A stretch of DNA of 64,000 nt from Peteryoungia wuzhouensis (GTDB taxonomy: Bacteria > Pseudomonadota > Alphaproteobacteria > Rhizobiales > Rhizobiaceae): assembly GCF_003205195.1 (NCBI RefSeq), contig NZ_QJRY01000012.1, positions 1-64,000 on the forward strand, written 5' to 3'. Shown piece by piece: positions 1 through 8,053 of this stretch. Both the position numbers and the translations under genes were made by a program. Numbering within the stretch: position 1 is the first letter of the stretch; each line of letters starts with the position of its first letter. A model generated the notes under the pieces. That model was given only the letters and a program-made list of their open reading frames with translations, did not search any database and had not been told where the DNA came from.

Positions 1-650
1 GCACGATCGCCGAGAAGATCTCGATCGTCCAGGAAATCGCCCGCCAGACCGACCTGCTGGCACTCAATGCAGCCGTCGAAGCGGCCCGTGCCGGTGAACA
101 CGGTCGTGGCTTTGCCGTCGTCGCCTCGGAAGTGCGCAAGCTCGCCGAACGCAGCCAGGCGGCGGCGGCCGAAATCTCCGGTCTGTCGAGCGAAACCGTC
201 TCGGTCGCCACCCAGGCCGGCGAGATGCTGACCCGCCTGGTGCCCGATATCCGCAAGACCGCCGAACTGGTCTCGGAAATCTCGGCCGCCTGCCGCGAGC
301 AGGACATCGGCTCGAGCCAGATCAACGAGGCGATCCAGCAGCTCGACAAGGTCACCCAGCAGAATGCCGGCGCCTCGGAAGAGATGTCCGCCACCTCGGA
401 GGAACTTGCAGCCCAGGCCGAAGAACTGCAGGCCTCCATCGCCTTCTTCAAGGTGGACGGAGCATCAAGCAAGGCTGTGATGCAGCAGGCAAAACAGCTC
501 CAGTCGGTCGCCCGGAAGATGGCAGCGGACGTGCCGGCCAAGCGCCCGGTGGTCGCAAGCCGTCCCCAGGCCAGGCCGAATGGTTTTGCCCTCGACATGA
601 GCATGGGCGGTCCAGACGGTGATGACGAAGATTTCCGTCAGACGGCCTGA
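1..650 (+). CDS. Methyl-accepting chemotaxis protein, C-terminal part (cut by window start)
   Basis: The reading frame is open from base 3 and stops at TGA 648-650, leaving about 215 residues; the sensor and any membrane segments lie before the window. The visible part is the cytoplasmic signalling domain, with the receptor hairpin tip LLALNAAVEAARAGEHGRG followed by GFAVVASEVRKLAERS. This tip binds CheA and CheW in receptor arrays. After the coiled coil comes a low-complexity tail rich in Ala, Pro and Arg that ends in an acidic DGDDEDF stretch. Such flexible tails often tether CheR and CheB, but the usual WxxF-type pentapeptide is not clear here. cheW, cheR and cheB follow on the same strand, so this receptor probably heads the cluster. 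Confidence 0.93.
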   Translation, partial: TIAEKISIVQEIARQTDLLALNAAVEAARAGEHGRGFAVVASEVRKLAERSQAAAAEISGLSSETVSVATQAGEMLTRLVPDIRKTAELVSEISAACREQDIGSSQINEAIQQLDKVTQQNAGASEEMSATSEELAAQAEELQASIAFFKVDGASSKAVMQQAKQLQSVARKMAADVPAKRPVVASRPQARPNGFALDMSMGGPDGDDEDFRQTA

Positions 651-678
651 TCGGAAACCTTAGAAGAAACCACGTCAT

Positions 679-707
679 CGGCCCGCTTCCATCGGACATG
701 CGGGCCG
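679..707. other. GC-rich hairpin between the receptor gene and cheW
   Basis: An 8-bp perfect inverted repeat, CGGCCCGC at 679-686 and GCGGGCCG at 700-707, encloses a 13-nt loop. No T-run follows, so it is not a classical intrinsic terminator. It could attenuate or stabilise the transcript in the 135-bp gap before cheW. Confidence 0.35.
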
Positions 708-785
708 GTGCCCCTCGCCGATCCCGATCGCTGTTCTCCATGTCCCAAGGATCTGATGCGGTGCCGAAATCAAGGAGTGTGCCCT

Positions 786-1283
786 ATGGCCATTGCAGCA
801 ACTGAATCGCAATATGTGACCTTCAGCCTAGAAAACGAATGCTTTGCCGTTCCTGTCGAGGTCGTCCGGGAAATTCTCGACCACGAGGATCCCTTCCGCA
901 TACCTCACGGCCCGAGTTATCTCCTGGGACTGCGCGATGTTCGCGGCCACGGCGTGCCCGTCATCGACCTGCGTCTGCGGTTGGGAATGTCACGGACGGA
1001 GAAGACACCGCACACGCGAATCCTCGTGATAGACGTGCCGATTGATGGCCGGTCTCTGTCGCTCGGCCTTGTCGCCGACCGCGTCTTTGAGGTCACCTCC
1101 TTCCGCCATGACGCGATCGAGGCAGCCCCCGATATCGGTATCCGCTGGCCCTCCGATTACATCGCAGGCGTCGTTCGCCGCACCGAAGGTTTCGTCGTCA
1201 TCGTCAATCTGGCCAAGCTCTTCTCAGGCACGGACGTGCGGTCCCTCGGCTCTGTCGCCGCCAGCAGTCTGGAACACGCATGA
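786..1283 (+). CDS. cheW: Chemotaxis coupling protein CheW
   Basis: This 165-residue protein matches the CheW family in length and pattern. It has QYVTFSLENECFAVPVEVVREIL at the N terminus, the RGHGVPVIDLRLRLG core (typically RGxxxPVxDLR), and SLGLVADRVFEV. CheW links receptors to the CheA kinase. The ATG at 786 is chosen because AAGGAG lies about 9 bases upstream; an in-frame start at 708 would add an unrelated N terminus. The stop overlaps the cheR start as ATGA (1280-1283), implying translational coupling. Confidence 0.93.
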   Translation: MAIAATESQYVTFSLENECFAVPVEVVREILDHEDPFRIPHGPSYLLGLRDVRGHGVPVIDLRLRLGMSRTEKTPHTRILVIDVPIDGRSLSLGLVADRVFEVTSFRHDAIEAAPDIGIRWPSDYIAGVVRRTEGFVVIVNLAKLFSGTDVRSLGSVAASSLEHA

Positions 1284-2170
1284 ACGCTTTAGCCTCGAAG
1301 ACATATGCGACAGCGGGTCAGGAAGGGCGGATGATGGCATCGGCCCTTGGCGACGGCCTGAGCCCGCGCAATTTCGACCTCTTGGCGCGCTACATCTATG
1401 ACTACAGCGGCATCAAGATGCCGATCACGAAGAAGACGATGCTGGAGGGACGGCTGCGTCGTCGCCTGCGCTTCGTCGGCGTCGACGGACTGAACCAGTA
1501 TTGCGATTACCTCTTCCAGCATGGCGGGATCGAGAGCGAGGCCATTCACCTCATCGATGTCGTGACCACCAACAAGACCGACTTTTTCCGCGAGCCGACG
1601 CATTTCGACCACCTGAGCCGCAAGGCTCTCCCCGACCTCTTGGCGCAGGGGCATCGACGGCTGAGGGTCTGGAGTTCGGCCTGCTCGATCGGAGCCGAAC
1701 CGTATACGCTTGCCATGGTGATCGAAGATTTCGTTCAGGCAAACGGCGGCCCCGATTATGCAATCCTTGCCACGGATCTGTCCACGGACGTGCTGCGCGT
1801 GGCAAAGCGCGGCATCTTCTCGACGGCAATGATCGAACCGGTCGATCGGGAAAGACGCAAGCGCTATGTCATGGAGCCTCGCGACCCCGGCCGCGGCGAA
1901 GTCCGGATCCATCCCAAGCTGCGTGCCAAGGTCGGCTTTGCCCGGCTGAACCTGATGGATGCGTCCTACGGCGTAGGCGACCCCATGCAGGTCATCTTCT
2001 GCCGAAACGTCCTGATCTACTTCGACAAGAAGACCCAGGAGAAGGTGCTGACCCGGCTCTGCGACCGTCTCGTGCCAGGCGGTTATCTCTATGTCGGCCA
2101 TTCCGAAACCATCACCGGCTTCGCCCTGCCTGTCCGGCAAGTGGCCAATACGGTTTTTCAGAAGGTGTGA
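1280..2170 (+). CDS. cheR: Chemotaxis protein methyltransferase CheR
   Basis: This 296-residue protein would methylate receptor glutamates using S-adenosylmethionine. The N-terminal helical domain includes KKTMLEGRLRRRLR, and TTNKTDFFREPTHF is the conserved link to the catalytic domain. The SAM-binding loop reads RVWSSACSIGAEPYTLAM, where most CheR proteins have GEEPYS or GQEPYS. Later family motifs VIFCRNVLIYFD and GGYLYVGHSE are intact. The start overlaps the cheW stop by four bases. The gene lies between cheW and cheB as in a standard adaptation module. Confidence 0.94.
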   Translation: MNALASKTYATAGQEGRMMASALGDGLSPRNFDLLARYIYDYSGIKMPITKKTMLEGRLRRRLRFVGVDGLNQYCDYLFQHGGIESEAIHLIDVVTTNKTDFFREPTHFDHLSRKALPDLLAQGHRRLRVWSSACSIGAEPYTLAMVIEDFVQANGGPDYAILATDLSTDVLRVAKRGIFSTAMIEPVDRERRKRYVMEPRDPGRGEVRIHPKLRAKVGFARLNLMDASYGVGDPMQVIFCRNVLIYFDKKTQEKVLTRLCDRLVPGGYLYVGHSETITGFALPVRQVANTVFQKV

Positions 2171-2178
2171 ATTTGGCG

Positions 2179-3267
2179 ATGGGCAAGAAGATACGCGTAC
2201 TCATCGTCGACGACTCGGCCAGCGTTCGACAGGCGCTCACCCAGGTTCTGGAAGCCGATGGTGACATCGAAGTCATGGGTGTAGCGTCCGACCCCTTTGT
2301 TGCAGCACGACGCATCCAGGAGGAAGTGCCTGATGTAGTGACGCTGGACGTGGAAATGCCGAAGATGGACGGCATCACCTTCTTGCGCAAGCTGATGGCA
2401 CAGCATCCGATCCCCGTCGTCATGTGCTCGTCGCTGACCGAAGCGGGATCGCAGACCTTGATGCAAGCGCTGGAGGCCGGCGCCGTCGACGTGATCTTGA
2501 AGCCCAAGATCGGCGCAGCCGACCATCTGGCGGAGGCCGGAGCCACCATTCGCCAGACGGTCAAAGGTGCAGCCCTCGCCCGCGTCAAGTCAGACCGCCG
2601 CCGCGTGGCATTTGCCGGTGCGACGGAAGCCAAACTGACCGCCGATGCAGTCCTGCCGCCACCGACCGGTCGGGCCATGGCAAAAACCACCGAAATGGTG
2701 GTTTGCGTTGGCGCGTCGACAGGAGGAACGGAGGCGCTGCGCGAACTGCTGGTCGCCCTCCCCGCCAATGCGCCTGGAATCGTGATCGTCCAGCACATGC
2801 CGGAAAAATTCACCAGCGCCTTCGCCTCTCGGCTCAATACGCTGTGCCAGGTCGAGGTGAAGGAGGCGGCCCATGGAGATCCGGTTCTGCGCGGTCACGT
2901 TCTGATCGCGCCGGGAGGCCATCACCTTTTGCTCGAGCGTCAGGGCGCGCGCTATCAGGTGGCGATCAAGGAGGGTCCTCTGGTCTCTCGCCACCGTCCC
3001 TCGGTCGATGTCCTCTTTCGCTCCGCCGCGCGCGCGGCCGGGTCCAATGCGATGGGCGTGATCATGACGGGTATGGGCGACGACGGCGCGCGCGGCATGG
3101 ACGAAATGCACAAGGCCGGCGCCTATACGGTGGCGCAGGACGAGGCAACATCGATCGTGTTCGGCATGCCCAAGGAGGCGATTGCCCGCGGCGGCGTGGA
3201 CCGCATCGTGCCGCTGGAGCAGATCGCCCGCGAGATACTGGCAGCCGACCGCAGGCACCTGGGATGA
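2179..3267 (+). CDS. cheB: Chemotaxis response regulator protein-glutamate methylesterase CheB
   Basis: This 362-residue protein has a receiver domain (VLIVDDSASVRQAL, phospho-acceptor Asp in TLDVEMPKMDG, Lys in ILKPKIG) and a C-terminal methylesterase domain. The esterase triad is visible as Ser in GASTGGTEA, His in VQHMPEKF and Asp in GMGDDGARG. It removes methyl groups placed by CheR. ATG 2179 gives the canonical receiver start. A TTG at 2173 is in frame and sits closer to the AAGGTG at the end of cheR, so it could be the true start. The frame stays open far upstream inside cheR, but that extension is not a CheB sequence. Confidence 0.94.
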   Translation: MGKKIRVLIVDDSASVRQALTQVLEADGDIEVMGVASDPFVAARRIQEEVPDVVTLDVEMPKMDGITFLRKLMAQHPIPVVMCSSLTEAGSQTLMQALEAGAVDVILKPKIGAADHLAEAGATIRQTVKGAALARVKSDRRRVAFAGATEAKLTADAVLPPPTGRAMAKTTEMVVCVGASTGGTEALRELLVALPANAPGIVIVQHMPEKFTSAFASRLNTLCQVEVKEAAHGDPVLRGHVLIAPGGHHLLLERQGARYQVAIKEGPLVSRHRPSVDVLFRSAARAAGSNAMGVIMTGMGDDGARGMDEMHKAGAYTVAQDEATSIVFGMPKEAIARGGVDRIVPLEQIAREILAADRRHLG

Positions 3268-3332
3268 AAACCATCACCGTGCAGCACATGAAGACGAGAC
3301 CAATGAACACGAGAAACGAGGACTTGAGATGA
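3264..3332 (+). CDS. Possible 22-codon linking ORF between cheB and the next gene
   Basis: The ATG overlaps the cheB stop (ATGA) and the TGA overlaps the next gene's ATG (ATGA at 3329-3332). It therefore bridges the 61-bp gap exactly with a short polar peptide. It has no recognisable domain. It may be a translational relay that couples the two genes, or chance. Confidence 0.25.
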   Translation: MKTITVQHMKTRPMNTRNEDLR

Positions 3333-5101
3333 ATACCAAGAGAGCGCGTCAGTCCGAACGTTACTCGTCGCCAACAGAGATCACCGGGCCAGAGATCGTC
3401 ATCGGCAGGAGATTGAACGAGGCCCTTGCACAAATCGAGCAGCGTTTTCTCGACGGTGGCACCGTGCTGGTCGCCGTGCTCGAAGTCTTCAGCGGCCTGT
3501 TAACCTCGCTTGGCAGCATTTCCGATGCCTTGCGCGAGGACGAGGCGGCCGAAGCCACGGCGGAACTGGAGCACACCGCAGCCCTGATTGCGGCGCTGCC
3601 TGCCCAGCAGAAGGATCTGCACCTTCGTTTTGAACGGATCGGCGACTACAGTCAGGCTCTCACCAGTGAAGTCCTGGCGATGGAAGACACATTGCGCTAC
3701 CTGCGCACCTTCGCTGTCACGGCAAAGATCACAGGTGCGGGCATCGCCGATTTTGCAGGCTTCGCGGAGGAGATCGTCGAGCGCATCCAGTTCGCCAGCC
3801 AGGAAGTCAAATCCTTCGGCGAGCGCATCGTCGCACTGCAGGATCTGATCACCCATGCCCGGACAGGAAGTGACGGTATTGCCCAACACGACCAGTCTAT
3901 CCCCGCAATCGTTGGAGATCTCGGCCGAAATGCCAATGCAATCCAGACCCAGCGCAGCTCGCTTGCTGATCTCGCGTCCCAGGTGACGAGCCTGGCGATG
4001 AAGGTTCAGGGTCGGCTGGCCAGCACTCTGTCGTCGTTGCAGATCGGCGACGTGACACGCCAACGCCTGGAGCATTGTCAGGCAGCCTTCGATATCGCGC
4101 AAACCCATCTGGCCCGCTCGGAAGGACATGAGTTAGCGCCGGCAGAACGCGAACGGGTTGTCCTCCTCATCATCCGCCTGGTCCGAGACCAGCTCATCGC
4201 CATGTCGGAGGATTTCCGCGCCGAATGCTCCACGATCGTGAGCAATATCGGTGCCTTCTCCCAGGATGTAACCGCGCTGATGGATCTGCAGCACTCGATG
4301 CTGCCGGCCGCTGACAACGCCTCTTCACGCTCTGCCATGGGCCTTGTCCGCGAAAGCCTGGAGACAGCCCGTGCCGTCGTCGGTGGCATCCAGCAGTCCG
4401 CCGGAGAAGCCCAGCGACTGAGTGCCGCCGTCAGCAGCATGGTCAAAGATCTCGTCGAAAGCGTCGAAACCATCCAGATCGTTCGAACCGACATCCAGTA
4501 TATGGCTCTGAACACCAACCTGCGCTGTAGCAAGCTCGGCGAAGAGAGCCGCGCCATCAACGTCGTGACCAATGAACTGCGCACCTTCTCCGGCCGCCTG
4601 GATGATGTCACCGACCGCGCACTGGACCATCTGCGTCTGCTGGACGATCAGGCAACCGGCCTCAGTCAGACGGAAACCAGCCAGGACGGCGAAGGGGAAC
4701 CCGACCTTGTGGCCCGCATTGAGGTGGCCCTCGCCCATGTCACGCTGGCAGGCAACACTCTGGACGACAAGCTGAATGACCTGCAGCAGCAGGGGCAGGA
4801 AATCTCCATCCGGGTGGCCAAGGCAACAGCCGGGCTGGACTTCCATCACGACCTGACGGCGATCCTCAACGACTGCTGCACCTTGGCGGCCGACGCCATC
4901 GACATGGAGCCGACCTGTGACGGCCTCGAAACATTCATTTCGGGCATCGCCGGTGAAATCTATGCGACCTATACGATGAAGTCGGAACGCGACGTGCATT
5001 CCGCCATATTCGGCGCGGCAGCGGACAAGGGTGAAATGGTCGAGGCTGCCCCGGCGCAGGCGCTTACGGACGACGAACTTTTCGACGACGCCCTGTTCTG
5101 A
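3329..5101 (+). CDS. Cytosolic receptor-like protein with CheZ-like motifs
   Basis: This 590-residue, mostly helical protein has no signal peptide or membrane segment. Residues about 389-417 read IQYMALNTNLRCSKLGEESR followed by INVVTNELR, a diverged form of the chemoreceptor hairpin tip. Residues about 237-250 read LQIGDVTRQRLEHC, with Asp241 and Gln245 spaced like the catalytic DxxxQ of the CheY-P phosphatase CheZ. A second segment, LDFHHDLTAIL near residue 508, recalls CheZ but lacks the Gln. The last residues, LTDDELFDDALF, resemble the acidic-hydrophobic tail with which CheZ docks on CheY. The start at ATG 3329 follows GAGGAC. Its place after cheB supports a chemotaxis role. The receptor-like part is seen directly; phosphatase activity is inference. 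Confidence 0.72.
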   Translation: MNTKRARQSERYSSPTEITGPEIVIGRRLNEALAQIEQRFLDGGTVLVAVLEVFSGLLTSLGSISDALREDEAAEATAELEHTAALIAALPAQQKDLHLRFERIGDYSQALTSEVLAMEDTLRYLRTFAVTAKITGAGIADFAGFAEEIVERIQFASQEVKSFGERIVALQDLITHARTGSDGIAQHDQSIPAIVGDLGRNANAIQTQRSSLADLASQVTSLAMKVQGRLASTLSSLQIGDVTRQRLEHCQAAFDIAQTHLARSEGHELAPAERERVVLLIIRLVRDQLIAMSEDFRAECSTIVSNIGAFSQDVTALMDLQHSMLPAADNASSRSAMGLVRESLETARAVVGGIQQSAGEAQRLSAAVSSMVKDLVESVETIQIVRTDIQYMALNTNLRCSKLGEESRAINVVTNELRTFSGRLDDVTDRALDHLRLLDDQATGLSQTETSQDGEGEPDLVARIEVALAHVTLAGNTLDDKLNDLQQQGQEISIRVAKATAGLDFHHDLTAILNDCCTLAADAIDMEPTCDGLETFISGIAGEIYATYTMKSERDVHSAIFGAAADKGEMVEAAPAQALTDDELFDDALF

Positions 5102-5134
5102 GCTCCTTGTAAAGGGAGCGGGCGGTGGCGAAGG

Positions 5135-5860
5135 TCAGGCGACCATTCTGACGGTTTGCGGTTCAGAAACCGCGGCCGCACCGATGGTGCAAAAGCGCAT
5201 CAGACGCTCCATCACCTCGCGTCCCAGCATCTGGGCGTTTTCCTGGGCTCGGTCGAGATTGCTCACATGGCGGGGATCCATCGTGTAGAGCGTCTCGCCG
5301 CAGGAAAAGACGTCGCGGAAGGCCGCCCGCTCGACGATCGGCGTTGCCAGCAGATGCACCCGTTTCTCCGCCATCAGAGCCTTGACGCCCTGCAGGGCAC
5401 GGGTGGTGATGATCGGGTTGATGCGCGTCAGCACGACCGAGTGCGGAACGCGGATGCCCGTCTTGTCCTGCAGATAGTAGAGCAGGTCGATGACATTGGC
5501 TGCTCCTTGCGCGTCCATCGCCGATCCCTGGGCCGGGATCAGCACGTAGTTCGAATATCCGAGCGCCTGGGCAATCAAGGGACTGCGATGGCCCGGCAGG
5601 TCAACGACCACAAGGTCGACGACATGCTGGTAACGCTTGATCTCGCGCTCGAGGCTGGCGGCGGAGACATAAGGGACCACCTGCAGCCGCTCCGGGCAAT
5701 TCGGACCCAGTTGCTGGTGCCACCGCGAAATCCAGTGCTGCGGATCAGCATCGAGCACCGCGATCCGCAACCCCATTCGCGCCAGTTCGGTCGCGATGAG
5801 AAGCACTGCCGTCGTCTTGCCGGCACCGCCCTTCGTGTTGGCGAAAGTCACAACAGGCAT
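5135..5860 (-). CDS. ParA/MinD-type ATPase, orphan
   Basis: This 241-residue protein starts MPVVTFANTKGGAGKTTA, a deviant Walker A with both lysines. It continues with IAVLDADPQHW (Walker A') and LVVVDLPGHRS (Walker B region). Such ATPases form dynamic patterns on the nucleoid and position plasmids, chromosomes or protein clusters. No parB or centromere-like repeat is seen nearby. The gene converges on the chemotaxis cluster, with 33 bp between stops. That recalls the ParC and PpfA ATPases, which place chemoreceptor arrays, but a VirC1-like or general partition role is also possible. The C terminus has no membrane-targeting helix typical of MinD. Confidence 0.85.
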   Translation of the reverse strand: MPVVTFANTKGGAGKTTAVLLIATELARMGLRIAVLDADPQHWISRWHQQLGPNCPERLQVVPYVSAASLEREIKRYQHVVDLVVVDLPGHRSPLIAQALGYSNYVLIPAQGSAMDAQGAANVIDLLYYLQDKTGIRVPHSVVLTRINPIITTRALQGVKALMAEKRVHLLATPIVERAAFRDVFSCGETLYTMDPRHVSNLDRAQENAQMLGREVMERLMRFCTIGAAAVSEPQTVRMVA

Positions 5861-5922
5861 ATGAGCGTCCGTTCCCAGGCTGGCATGGCCGAAGCCTGCA
5901 TCAATCTATCCGAATGAAATCC

Positions 5923-5941
5923 AGCATGACGCAATCATGCT
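5923..5941. promoter_or_regulatory. 19-bp palindrome upstream of the ParA-like gene
   Basis: AGCATGA (5923-5929) and TCATGCT (5935-5941) are perfect 7-bp arms around a 5-nt centre. The site lies 63-81 bp upstream of the ATPase start, in the only non-coding stretch available for its promoter, so it could be an operator. Confidence 0.35.
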
Positions 5942-6009
5942 TAACCATCGGTAAACCGGGAGCGAAATACGCGGAATGCGTGCGCGTTTCGTGGCAGGAT
6001 CGGATCGAC

Positions 6010-7023
6010 CTACGGTGCCTTCGAAACGGCCCCCGCGCCACTGTCCACCGGGATCGGCTTCGTCGCGATGTCAGAAACGGCAAATCGACGCGCGAGCCAC
6101 GCACAGACCATAAGCTGAATCTGGTGGAAGAGCATGAGCGGCAGGACGATCGCGCCGACCGACTGCCCAGCGAATATGACGCCGGCCATCGGCACACCAC
6201 TGGCGAGGCTTTTCTTGGAGCCGCAAAAAACGGCCGCGATGCGATCTTCCCGGCTGAAGCCGAAAAGCTTGGAACCGAAGAAGGTGATCGTCAGCACCAC
6301 AGCGAGAAGAAGAACGTCGAGGCCAATCACCAGAGACAGATCCGCCGCCGAAAACTCGGACCAGATCCCCTCAATCACCGCATTGGAGAATGCAAGATAG
6401 ACGACCATCAGGATCGACCCCCGATCAACAGGCGCGAGCAGCGATTTGCGTGCCCGGATCCAGTTGCCAATGAAGGGCTGCAGCACCTGGCCGAGCACGA
6501 AGGGCAGGAAAAGTTGCAGCAGGATTTTCCAGATCATGTCGAGCGACACGCCGACATGACCGCCCGCCGAGAAGAGAACGGCAACGAGCGCCGGCGTCAG
6601 AAACATGCCGAGGATGTTGGAGGCGGACGCCGCACAGATCGCAGCAGGCACATTACCTCCGGCGATCGATGTGAAGGCGATCGACGACTGCACTGTTGAG
6701 GGCAGAACGCAGAGATAAAGCAGCCCGAGATAGAGGGCCGGAGGGATCAGCCAGGGCGAGAGAAGACCCAGCAACAGGCCGAGCAGCGGAAAGACGACGA
6801 AGGTGACCGCCAGGATGAAGCTCTGCAGGCGCCAATGCAGGAAACCGGCCACCACCACATCGGTCGACAGACGCGCACCGTGCAGGAAAAACAGCAAGGC
6901 AACGGCCAGATTGGTTGCAATCCCGAACCATTCTGCAGGCTCGCCTGAAATCGGGAACACCGAGGCCAGTGCCACCATGGCGACGAGCAGCAGCGTGAAA
7001 GTATCGGGAATGAAGCGTTTCAT
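6010..7023 (-). CDS. SLC10/bile acid:sodium symporter family transporter (YfeH-like)
   Basis: This 337-residue integral membrane protein has about ten hydrophobic segments. Family features include ALLFFLHGARLS, the segment SPWLIPPALYLGLLYLCVLP with STVQSSIAFTSIAGGN, and ASNILGMFLTPAL. These fit the prokaryotic YfeH/SLC10A7 branch, whose substrates are mostly unknown; some members take up organic anions with sodium. The start at 7023 gives MKRFIPDTFTLLL, directly at the first membrane segment. It is divergent from a LysR gene, so it is probably that regulator's target. Confidence 0.85.
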   Translation of the reverse strand: MKRFIPDTFTLLLVAMVALASVFPISGEPAEWFGIATNLAVALLFFLHGARLSTDVVVAGFLHWRLQSFILAVTFVVFPLLGLLLGLLSPWLIPPALYLGLLYLCVLPSTVQSSIAFTSIAGGNVPAAICAASASNILGMFLTPALVAVLFSAGGHVGVSLDMIWKILLQLFLPFVLGQVLQPFIGNWIRARKSLLAPVDRGSILMVVYLAFSNAVIEGIWSEFSAADLSLVIGLDVLLLAVVLTITFFGSKLFGFSREDRIAAVFCGSKKSLASGVPMAGVIFAGQSVGAIVLPLMLFHQIQLMVCAWLARRFAVSDIATKPIPVDSGAGAVSKAP

Positions 7024-7062
7024 TTGAGCGTTCCGGCATGGCTGGACAGTCCGCAGAGATTA

Positions 7063-7092
7063 GTTATTGTGAATTCCGATGCAAGAGATAAC
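7063..7092. promoter_or_regulatory. Divergent promoter region with inverted GTTAT/ATAAC half-sites
   Basis: The 88-bp gap between the transporter and the LysR gene contains GTTAT at 7063-7067 and ATAAC at 7088-7092, an inverted pair 20 bases apart. This is a plausible LysR-type binding site controlling both genes. The half-sites are short, so chance is possible. Confidence 0.3.
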
Positions 7093-7111
7093 AGTCATCG
7101 GATATCGTGAT

Positions 7112-7972
7112 ATGCTTGATCTCGTTCACTTGCGCAGCTTTGTATCGATCTCGCAGCTCGGCAGCTTCACCGCCGCCAGTCAGAAGCTGGGCTTGGGGCA
7201 GTCCACCGTCAGTCAACACCTGCAACGGTTGGAAGCCGCCATCGGACGCCGACTTCTGGATCGTGACACCCACGGCGTCCAGCTCACTGCCGATGGGGAA
7301 GCCTTGCTTCCTCATGCCCGGCAGTTGCTCTCGCTCGAACGACAGACATCATCCCTGTTTGAAGCCGCTCGGCCGAGTGGCCGGTTGCGGCTCGGCATCT
7401 CGGAAGATCTTGTCTCGGGACAGCTGCCGGTCCTCCTTCAGGATTTCATCGCGGACTATCCGGCCGTGGAACTGCATCTGACCGTCGCCCTGTCGAAGGA
7501 TCTGGCAGACATGCAGGACAAAGGGGAACTGGATCTGGTCTTTGCCAAGAGGAGGCTGGGAGACCGACGTGGCGAGGTCATTTTGCGGGAGCCGCTAGTC
7601 TGGCTGGCCGCGGATCCCGACGCCATTCTTGCCAATCCCGTGCTGCCCCTCATCGTGTTTCCACCCCCGAGTCTGACGCGGACCTTGTTGATGGAGGCGC
7701 TTGAACGCACTGGTCATCCATGGCGCATTGTCTGCTCCTGCCAGAGCCTGAGCGGCCTGACAGCTGCAGCGCGGGCCGGCATGGGAGTTCTGGTGCAACC
7801 GCGCAACCTCGCACCACCGGGGCTGCGCGAGTTACCGCCATCGGCCCTGCCGACGATCGAGGATGTGGAATTCATTCTCGTGGCGGCCCCAAGTGCGGAT
7901 CGCAACACGATCGCAGCCTTCACCCGTCTCGTGCGCGACCGCGTGACAAACGGTCTGACGCCCTCCCGCTGA
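7112..7972 (+). CDS. LysR family transcriptional regulator
   Basis: This 286-residue regulator has the classic N-terminal winged helix-turn-helix: MLDLVHLRSFVSISQLGSFT, then SQKLGLGQSTVSQHLQRLE and RRLLDRDTHGVQLTADG. A periplasmic-binding-protein-like effector domain follows (LRLGISEDLVSGQLP onward). The start at 7112 is preferred because LysR proteins usually begin a few residues before the LRSFV helix; ATG 7079 would add 11 residues with no better ribosome site. It is divergent from the SLC10-type transporter, which it likely controls in response to the transported compound. Confidence 0.9.
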   Translation: MLDLVHLRSFVSISQLGSFTAASQKLGLGQSTVSQHLQRLEAAIGRRLLDRDTHGVQLTADGEALLPHARQLLSLERQTSSLFEAARPSGRLRLGISEDLVSGQLPVLLQDFIADYPAVELHLTVALSKDLADMQDKGELDLVFAKRRLGDRRGEVILREPLVWLAADPDAILANPVLPLIVFPPPSLTRTLLMEALERTGHPWRIVCSCQSLSGLTAAARAGMGVLVQPRNLAPPGLRELPPSALPTIEDVEFILVAAPSADRNTIAAFTRLVRDRVTNGLTPSR

Positions 7973-8053
7973 TGCCGAGGTCGGCGCCCCGAGACGGGAC
8001 CGCCCCCTTCATGCGCTTGGGAAACGAAGATTGGACGACTCGGACGGAGCCGG

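Noticed and set aside
600..650. Possible CheR-docking pentapeptide at the C terminus of the partial chemoreceptor
   Set aside because: The tail has an acidic DDEDF but no Trp and continues past it, so it does not fit the known xWxxF motif.
1501..2178. Upstream extension of the cheB frame giving a 588-residue product
   Set aside because: The extra part is an out-of-frame reading of cheR with no domain. The receiver domain starts at the ATG at 2179.
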